Positions 15,401 to 19,764 of a stretch of 19,764 bases of DNA are shown piece after piece. A program made the translations under genes and the position numbers. The notes under the pieces are model-generated. The model ran no database searches, had not been told where the DNA came from, and worked only from the letters and a program-made list of their open reading frames with translations. Numbering within the stretch: position 1 is the first letter of the stretch; the number at the start of each line of letters is the position of its first letter. The stretch comes from Flavobacteriales bacterium UBA5871 (lineage in GTDB: Bacteria; Bacteroidota; Bacteroidia; Flavobacteriales_D; Crocinitomicaceae): assembly GCA_002432085.1 (NCBI GenBank), contig DJFN01000164.1, forward strand, positions 1,749 to 21,512, in the 5' to 3' direction.

Positions 15401-18400
15401 GCCATTGGCATCTGTGTAGTTATAAGTCAATGTGTGGGTGCCTGCTCCGGCTGTCGGTGGAGAAAATACGCCGTTTGGATCGGTAATTCCCGTTCCTGAC
15501 CATGTTCCGCCAAGCGGATTCGGGTTAAGCAACACGTTTGCCGCATCGGCACAATAAGTAAAGTTGTTTCCGGCGTCAACGATCGGTAATGGATTCACAA
15601 TCGCCTGTAAAGTGTCGCGTGTGAGGCAGGTTCCGCTGCCAATTGTATATACGAGATCGAATGTTCCGTCAATAGTCGGATCGAACATACCGCCTGCTGT
15701 AACACCGCTTCCTGTCCATGTTCCCGGAAGTGGTGTGCCTGACAGAACCACGTTCGCAGCATCGATACAGACAGCCGTATCTGCTCCGGCATTCGCCATA
15801 ACCGGCGGATTAACGGTTACAATACGACTATTACTGTTAACACAGCCATTGGCATTTGTAAAAGTGTAAGTGAGTGTGAAATTGCCCGTTCCGTTCGGTG
15901 TGAAGACTCCTCCGGTAGTTACATTCATTCCCGACCATGTTCCACCAGCCGGTGTTGCTGTGAACGTTACGGGAATAGGCTGATTACACAGAGTTGTATC
16001 TGGTCCGGCATTGACAACCGGCAATGGATTTACCGTTGCCGTCAAAACATCGCTGGAAGAGCAACCGTTTGCGTCGGTATAGGAATACGTTAATGTATGT
16101 GCACCCGCTCCGGCAGTTGCAGGTGTAAATGTGCCGTTCGGATCGGTGATTCCTGTTCCTGACCAGGTTCCGCCTGTCGGCGTTCCGTTCAATGTAACTG
16201 CAGTGGCATCGGTACAATTGCTAAAGTTCGCTCCGGCATCAACAACAGGCAAAGGATTCACAATTGCCTGCAAGGTATCGCTTGCCTGACAGGAGCCCAC
16301 TCCAACTAAATAAACTAATTCGAAGGTTCCCGCAACTGTCGGATCGAAAATGCCGGCTGGTGTAACGCCCGGGCCCGACCATGTTCCACCGGCCGGATTA
16401 GGCGTCAAAGTAACATTCGCAGCATCCTGGCAAACGTCGAAATCCGTTCCGGCATCTGCCAGCGTCGGATCAATCACTGTGACGTTCAGGCTATCAGCAG
16501 CTGTACAACCGTTTGCATCGGTTACAGTGTAAATAACAATTACGGTTCCCGTTCCGGAAGGCGTAAACTGACCACCGGCTGTAATATCGGCGCCGCTCCA
16601 TGTTCCTCCCGTTGGTGTAGCTGTGAGCTGAACAGCAACAGGCTGATTACAAAGCGTTGTATCATTTCCTGTATTAACAAGTGGAAGCGGATGAATAGTC
16701 GCGATCAGCTGGTCTGTATTGGAACAGCCATTTGCGTCTGTAATAGAATACGTAAGCGTGTGATTGCCTGCTCCTGCCGTTGCCGGAGTAAAGGTTCCAC
16801 CGGCTGTGATTCCGGTTCCCGACCACGTTCCGCCGGTTGGCGAGCCTGTTAATGTGGTCGCCGGAGCATCGGCGCAAAGTGAGAAATCGAGTCCGGCGTT
16901 GACAGCTGGCAATGGATGTACGATTACTTCCATCGTATCTCTTGTCAAACACGTTCCGGTACCGAAAGTGTAAACAAGGTCGAATGTATCGGCTATAGTC
17001 GGATCGAAAATTCCTGCTGATGTAATGCCCGTTCCCGACCAGATTCCGCCTGCCGGCAATCCTGTGAGCGTATCGTTTGGCGCATCGGCGCAGTAAGTCA
17101 GATCCGGACCGGCATTGGCTGGCGTTGGCGCGATGACTGTTACGATCAATGTATCTGTGTTCGAACAGCCGTTTGCGTTGGTGAAGGAGTACACCATCGG
17201 GAAGCTTCCCCCGCTGCTTGGCGTGAAAGATCCTCCTGCCGTTACGTTCGTTCCGGTCCATGTTCCGCCGGACGGTGTGCCGTTCAATTGAATAGCGATC
17301 GGCTGATTACATAAGATCGTATCCGGCCCCGCATTTACGACCGGCAATGGATTCACGGTCACGGTCACGTTGGCTGTTCCGGAGCACGAGCCGGTTGTTC
17401 CGGTAACGGTATAAACGGTTGTCGTCGACGGCCCTGCCATAACAGACGTTCCGGCAGCAGTGCTCAATGTAGCGGAAGGAGTCCAGACGAACGTGCTTGC
17501 GCCTGAAGCAGTGAGCTGAACGCTGTCGCCCGCACAAATAACAGGTGCAGCTGGTGTTATGCTAACAACCGGTAATGGCTGAACAACCAGCGAAACGGTT
17601 TGTGGTACTCCCGGACAACCACCAATGGAGCCCGTAAGCGTATAGGTTCCGGCGTGTCCGGCGTTTACAGGATCGATCGTAAAGGCCGGATTGGTGGAAA
17701 TCGGTCCTGATGGTCCCGTCCAGCTGTAGCTGACTCCCGGAACGACATCCGAAGTGAAATTGGCATCGTCTCCCACACAAACAGGGCTGTTAACCATCGG
17801 ATTAAGTGGAGGCGGAATCGGATTGACGATTAACGGAACCGATGCGTTTACTGTACCGCAGCTATTCGTGGCGGCAAGCGAAATGGTATAGCTGCCGCTG
17901 TTTGCATAAGTAACAGCTCCCGGATTGAGCGTCGCCGATGAGGTTGGACTTCCACCCGGAAACGACCAGTTGTAAGTATCAGTTGGCTCGTAGCAGTGAT
18001 TGATAACAGCAGATGGCGTGACACTTGCGCCGGCACAGATCGCTGCCAATGGATTGATGGAAACCTGTGGTGGTGCTTGTGCGGTCACAGCTTGTGTAAA
18101 CTGGAAAGATCCGCAGGAATTTGTCAGAGTCAGACGAACGGTATACGAACCCGGCTGCAGGAATTCGATGCTTGGATTTGCCGAGCCGGCGTTGGTTCCG
18201 TTGGTGAACTGGTAGTTTCCTGACGACGGCAGACAGGTCGAGCCGTTGAAGATCACTGTCCAGTTGCGCGTTACGTTGCAGGTGTTTGTCAATCCGGAAA
18301 GATTGGTGATTTGCGTAGTAAAAGGAACACAGCCGGTTGCCGGTGAAAGCGTAAAATTCGGAGTTGGCGGGTTTTCGATGCAAATCTGATGAGTGATCGT

Positions 18401-19764
18401 ATTCGAGCCGCAGCTGTTGGTCGTTGTCAGGCTGATCGTATAGGTCCCGGGCGCAGCGTAAGTATGCACCGGGTGTGTCAGCGTTACGGTTGTCAGCGTT
18501 CCTCCATCTCCGAAATCCCAGTTGTAGATCGTGGACGAGCTACACGAGCTGTTGAATCCTGCAACGGACGTGTTGGTCATTGTAACAGGCGAACCGGTAC
18601 AAGCCGTCGCCGGATTGTTGAACCCTGCTTGTGGTCCGGCAAAAACACGAATAGGTGAGATCGTCGCCTCACTGTTGTCGCATTGGTTCACGGCCATGAT
18701 ACTGAACATGAATGCATTTCCGGCCGAACCACATGAAGAAGCCGTGTAAGTATGACACAGCGTTGCCGGCGGTGGATGCGGGAGTGTATCCTGTGGCGAG
18801 CCATCACCGAAATCGACAATGTAATAGGTCGTCGGGTGATTGGATGCAAAATTGTTGAGCGGGAAACAGAGCGTCAATGGGCCACAACCGGTTGTTCCTC
18901 CCGGGTTCGCTGCTCCGATGGCCGGGTTGGTGATGTTGGCGATGTTATAGATCGCCGTATCGATACAGCCATTCGCACCAGTTACGATAAAATACAGGTC
19001 GAAAATCTCTGCTGAAGTGTAAGTGTGTGTGAGCCCGCCACCTGGAAAAGTTCCGCTGTTAAAGTCGGGACTTCCATCACCCCATTGGATCTGGTAGTTC
19101 GAATTCGAGCCGCCTGTCGTGGCATTGTAAACGGTCAGGCCGAAGTTGCTGCCGTCGCAGTTTTTCATATCTGTGACCGGATCCACGAGCATAGGCCCGG
19201 GCGTTTGCAGAATCGTTACGGTTTGAGCCATACTGCTGGTACAGCCGTTGGCGTCGATCACGACAAGTGTTACGGTGAAGTTCTGTGAAGCGCTTCCGTC
19301 AGCGACAAAGGTATGCGAAGGATTTTGCTGTGAAGACGTATTGGATGCACCCGAAGCCGGATCGCCGAAGTTCCATTGGTAAATCAGTCCTGTTCCGGTC
19401 GATGTACTGGTGAATTGAATCGGAATGTTAGCACAGCCGCCCGTTGGTGAGAATGTAAAACCGGCTGTCGGAACCGGGAAAACGGTAACTGTTACGTTAT
19501 CCGTGGCTGTACAGCCGTCGGCATCTTCAATGGTGAGTGTGTAAACGGTTGTTGAGGCTGGTGTAGCAATTGGTGTTGGACAATCCGTGCAGGACAATCC
19601 TCCGACCGGCGTCCAGTTATAGGTGAAAGGTGCCGTTCCTGTAGCCGAATTGGGCGGGACACCGATCGGTACAGCTGCTCCCTGGCAAATGCTCGTATCA
19701 GGACCGGCATTAGCGGTACATTGCGCTGAAACCTTCTGAGACAGAAACAGGAATAGGGTTGAGC
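12164..19764 (-). CDS. Giant PKD/Ig-repeat surface protein with T9SS type B sorting domain (5' end outside window)
   Basis: The frame is open from the stop at 12164 to the right edge, giving 2,532 visible residues and at least 7.6 kb. The first visible residues (TLFLFLSQKVSA|QC) are the end of a signal peptide, so only a short N-terminal piece and the start codon are missing. Counting visible residues: Ig/PKD-like modules at 14-805, four cycles of a three-module Ig-like repeat at 806-1690, nine PKD domains at 1691-2425, and a gliding-motility-associated C-terminal sorting domain at 2426-2532. Each module has a conserved Cys pair pattern, and the chain is rich in Thr, Gly, Asn, Ser and Asp but almost free of Lys. 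It is a secreted cell-surface fibre, probably an adhesin comparable in design to SprB. The PorP/SprF gene follows 3 bp downstream. Ligand unknown. Confidence 0.93.
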   Translation of the reverse strand, partial: STLFLFLSQKVSAQCTANAGPDTSICQGAAVPIGVPPNSATGTAPFTYNWTPVGGLSCTDCPTPIATPASTTVYTLTIEDADGCTATDNVTVTVFPVPTAGFTFSPTGGCANIPIQFTSTSTGTGLIYQWNFGDPASGASNTSSQQNPSHTFVADGSASQNFTVTLVVIDANGCTSSMAQTVTILQTPGPMLVDPVTDMKNCDGSNFGLTVYNATTGGSNSNYQIQWGDGSPDFNSGTFPGGGLTHTYTSAEIFDLYFIVTGANGCIDTAIYNIANITNPAIGAANPGGTTGCGPLTLCFPLNNFASNHPTTYYIVDFGDGSPQDTLPHPPPATLCHTYTASSCGSAGNAFMFSIMAVNQCDNSEATISPIRVFAGPQAGFNNPATACTGSPVTMTNTSVAGFNSSCSSSTIYNWDFGDGGTLTTVTLTHPVHTYAAPGTYTISLTTTNSCGSNTITHQICIENPPTPNFTLSPATGCVPFTTQITNLSGLTNTCNVTRNWTVIFNGSTCLPSSGNYQFTNGTNAGSANPSIEFLQPGSYTVRLTLTNSCGSFQFTQAVTAQAPPQVSINPLAAICAGASVTPSAVINHCYEPTDTYNWSFPGGSPTSSATLNPGAVTYANSGSYTISLAATNSCGTVNASVPLIVNPIPPPLNPMVNSPVCVGDDANFTSDVVPGVSYSWTGPSGPISTNPAFTIDPVNAGHAGTYTLTGSIGGCPGVPQTVSLVVQPLPVVSITPAAPVICAGDSVQLTASGASTFVWTPSATLSTAAGTSVMAGPSTTTVYTVTGTTGSCSGTANVTVTVNPLPVVNAGPDTILCNQPIAIQLNGTPSGGTWTGTNVTAGGSFTPSSGGSFPMVYSFTNANGCSNTDTLIVTVIAPTPANAGPDLTYCADAPNDTLTGLPAGGIWSGTGITSAGIFDPTIADTFDLVYTFGTGTCLTRDTMEVIVHPLPAVNAGLDFSLCADAPATTLTGSPTGGTWSGTGITAGGTFTPATAGAGNHTLTYSITDANGCSNTDQLIATIHPLPLVNTGNDTTLCNQPVAVQLTATPTGGTWSGADITAGGQFTPSGTGTVIVIYTVTDANGCTAADSLNVTVIDPTLADAGTDFDVCQDAANVTLTPNPAGGTWSGPGVTPAGIFDPTVAGTFELVYLVGVGSCQASDTLQAIVNPLPVVDAGANFSNCTDATAVTLNGTPTGGTWSGTGITDPNGTFTPATAGAGAHTLTYSYTDANGCSSSDVLTATVNPLPVVNAGPDTTLCNQPIPVTFTATPAGGTWSGMNVTTGGVFTPNGTGNFTLTYTFTNANGCVNSNSRIVTVNPPVMANAGADTAVCIDAANVVLSGTPLPGTWTGSGVTAGGMFDPTIDGTFDLVYTIGSGTCLTRDTLQAIVNPLPIVDAGNNFTYCADAANVLLNPNPLGGTWSGTGITDPNGVFSPPTAGAGTHTLTYNYTDANGCSASDVLTATINPLPIVSAGNDTTLCNQPIPTVFMGSPMGGTWSGTGINAIGVFTPTGTGTFTLAYIYTDGNGCVNLDSKVVTVVDPVQANAGSDFAVCIDAPNVVLNGTAAGGTWTGTDVTPAGVFNPTTAGTFNLVYSLGAGNCLTRDTLVAIVNPLPIVNAGPNLDFCPSDAIVNFTATPAGGTWSGAGIQNAATGEFNPAVPPVGSHQEIYTYTDPATGCLNRDTLLAIVHPTPVPNFTFNPVVCVGTAELFTNTSTFGNAYDWDFGDGGTATAQSPSHTYNTPGFFDIELIVTSAFGCMDSITQQIEVRIPPTADFALTPDSACAPVIVSFTNSSTGPALSFDWDFGNGQSSTAQDPGTQTYFQGVVADTTYTITLTVTNFCGTDTDIETVTAMPSPTAIFGTNTDIGCSPLELEFANNSLGLPDTYDWDFGDGTTSNTDDPLFTHQYTTGANDTTYTIELIVANECGADTAYHTITVLPNQVTAFFNTDAPSGCVPHTVNFTQFSSGGTFSSWDFGDGNVSTDPNPSHTFTDAGTYTVYLYVNDGCGYDTATVDITVFPSPNVAFSSEPDSVCIDVPFTFTNLSTGLASCSWDFGDGGSSTLFDPEHSYSATGVYNVTLTGVSQTNGCTASVTHPVVVSTNAVAAFTPNPVNGCMPLEVSFTNNSTNADFQSWDFGDGNFSTALNPTHTFTAAGSYTVRLYVENTNGCPDSAAQVVTVYPLPTADFDFVNTNSCYPPVTIATANNSTGAVNYEWDFGDGATSALTNPGHVYTTPGEYDIQLIASNIYGCSDTATMTLNVYQAPVAGFVLPEDTVCVGEAIVFNSTSTFADSVVWDFGDGNTYTGTTVEYAFPGSGTFPVTVMVYGDGGCGDTLTVNMPIVVNPTPVADFEFVNIQNPDPLSGTVEFTNTSTNSSSWYWDFGNGNSSEEMNPIERYNSFGEFDVMLIASNEFGCVDTTYQTIGVDFFYGLYIPNAISPGHTDFEVANFIPKGVGLASFELLIYDDWGNLIWQTSALDADGRPTEYWDGTYMGQPVQQDAYVWKASATFLNYRVWEGKEYGNKLKRSGTVTVIQ
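12488..14692 (-). repeat. Array of nine PKD domains
   Basis: Nine beta-sandwich domains of about 80 residues, each with the PKD signature WDFGDG or WDFGNG, precede the sorting domain. On the plus strand the signature appears as CCGAAATCCCA at 12621, 12873, 13113, 13356, 13599, 13836, 14346 and 14589, and with one synonymous change at 14091. Spacing is 237-255 bp. PKD arrays usually act as rigid spacers in extracellular proteins. Confidence 0.9.
14693..17347 (-). repeat. Four-cycle A-B-C higher-order repeat of Ig-like modules
   Basis: Twelve Ig-like modules of 71-78 residues fall into three types that recur in strict order four times. Type A has D(T/I)xLCNQP near its start, type B has FDPT/FNPT followed by GTFxLVY and a C-terminal CLTRDT or CQASDT, and type C has ATAGAGxHTLTYxxTDANGCS. 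Cycles run 16688-17347, 16025-16687, 15362-16024 and 14693-15361 (660, 663, 663 and 669 bp). The DNA core GGCTGATTAC that encodes part of NQP recurs at 17301, 16641, 15978 and 15315. The last C module is the most diverged. Confidence 0.9.
17348..19723 (-). other. N-terminal Ig/PKD-like region of the giant protein
   Basis: After the signal peptide, about nine diverse modules precede the ordered repeats. The first is Ig-like (NAGPDTSIC to TVTVFP). PKD-like modules follow, with cores QWNFGD, IQWGDG, VDFGDG and YNWDFGDGG, then two degenerate ones (NWTVIFNG, YNWSFPGG) that lack the DFGDG core, and two Ig-like modules (SYSWTGPSG, FVWTPSAT). They are less alike than modules in the rest of the protein, so this end is the likeliest to hold a ligand-binding site (inference). 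Confidence 0.65.

Noticed and set aside
12164..17347. Periodic repeats as a CRISPR array
   Set aside because: The periods (about 240 and 660 bp) are far too long, the repeats diverge, and they are coding in one continuous frame.
19595..19597. TTG at 19597 as the start of the giant gene
   Set aside because: The same frame stays open to the window edge and encodes an Ig-like segment and the end of a signal peptide upstream.
1..19764. tRNA, rRNA, riboswitch, phage or defence genes
   Set aside because: I found no cloverleaf, rRNA segment, known leader structure, integrase, nuclease or toxin-antitoxin motif in either strand.

Overview
The window looks like chromosomal DNA of a member of the Bacteroidota, most likely the order Flavobacteriales. 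Three things point there. It carries a type IX secretion (T9SS) type B C-terminal sorting domain on a giant PKD/Ig-repeat protein, with a PorP/SprF-family partner gene 3 bp downstream. The promoter-like elements have the Bacteroidota form TAnnTTTG, and Shine-Dalgarno sequences are largely absent. Predicted signal peptides end in Ala or Gly followed by Gln. I cannot name the genus from sequence alone. No rRNA, tRNA, CRISPR array, phage gene or transposase was seen.

Left part (1-7439): the tail of a membrane protein gene (+), a YbdG-type mechanosensitive channel (-), a CPBP intramembrane protease (+), a leucine-rich-repeat lipoprotein (-), a small secreted LTxxQ helical protein (+) with a strong terminator, methionine sulfoxide reductase MsrA (-), a secreted NTF2-like protein (+), a polytopic GT-C-like membrane protein (+) and an MFS transporter (+). 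These are envelope, stress and transport genes, packed tightly and often convergent with overlapping ends.

Middle (7440-11110): a 239-bp gene-free spacer holds a 222-bp segment bounded by 25-bp imperfect inverted repeats, with a tandem octanucleotide inside. It is followed by a secreted NlpC/P60 peptidase (-) divergent from a MerR-type regulator (+), 3-dehydroquinate synthase AroB (-), and a monofunctional proline dehydrogenase (+) divergent from aroB.

Right part (11111-19764, minus strand): one transcription unit of a giant surface protein and a PorP/SprF-like outer-membrane protein. The giant frame is open to the window edge. The visible 2,532 residues begin inside a signal peptide, so the start codon lies just outside. 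Its architecture is: signal peptide, N-terminal Ig/PKD-like modules, four cycles of a three-module A-B-C Ig-like repeat (660-669 bp each), nine PKD domains, and the T9SS type B sorting domain. By analogy with SprB/SprF of gliding Flavobacteria, the downstream PorP/SprF protein probably helps export or anchor the giant protein at the cell surface (inference).

The most notable signals are the higher-order repeat and near absence of lysine in the giant protein, TAnnTTTG elements sitting only 4-7 nt before several start codons (suggesting leaderless or nearly leaderless mRNAs), frequent non-ATG starts, and the inverted-repeat-bounded intergenic element. I did not find convincing evidence for a wholly new defence or metabolic system.
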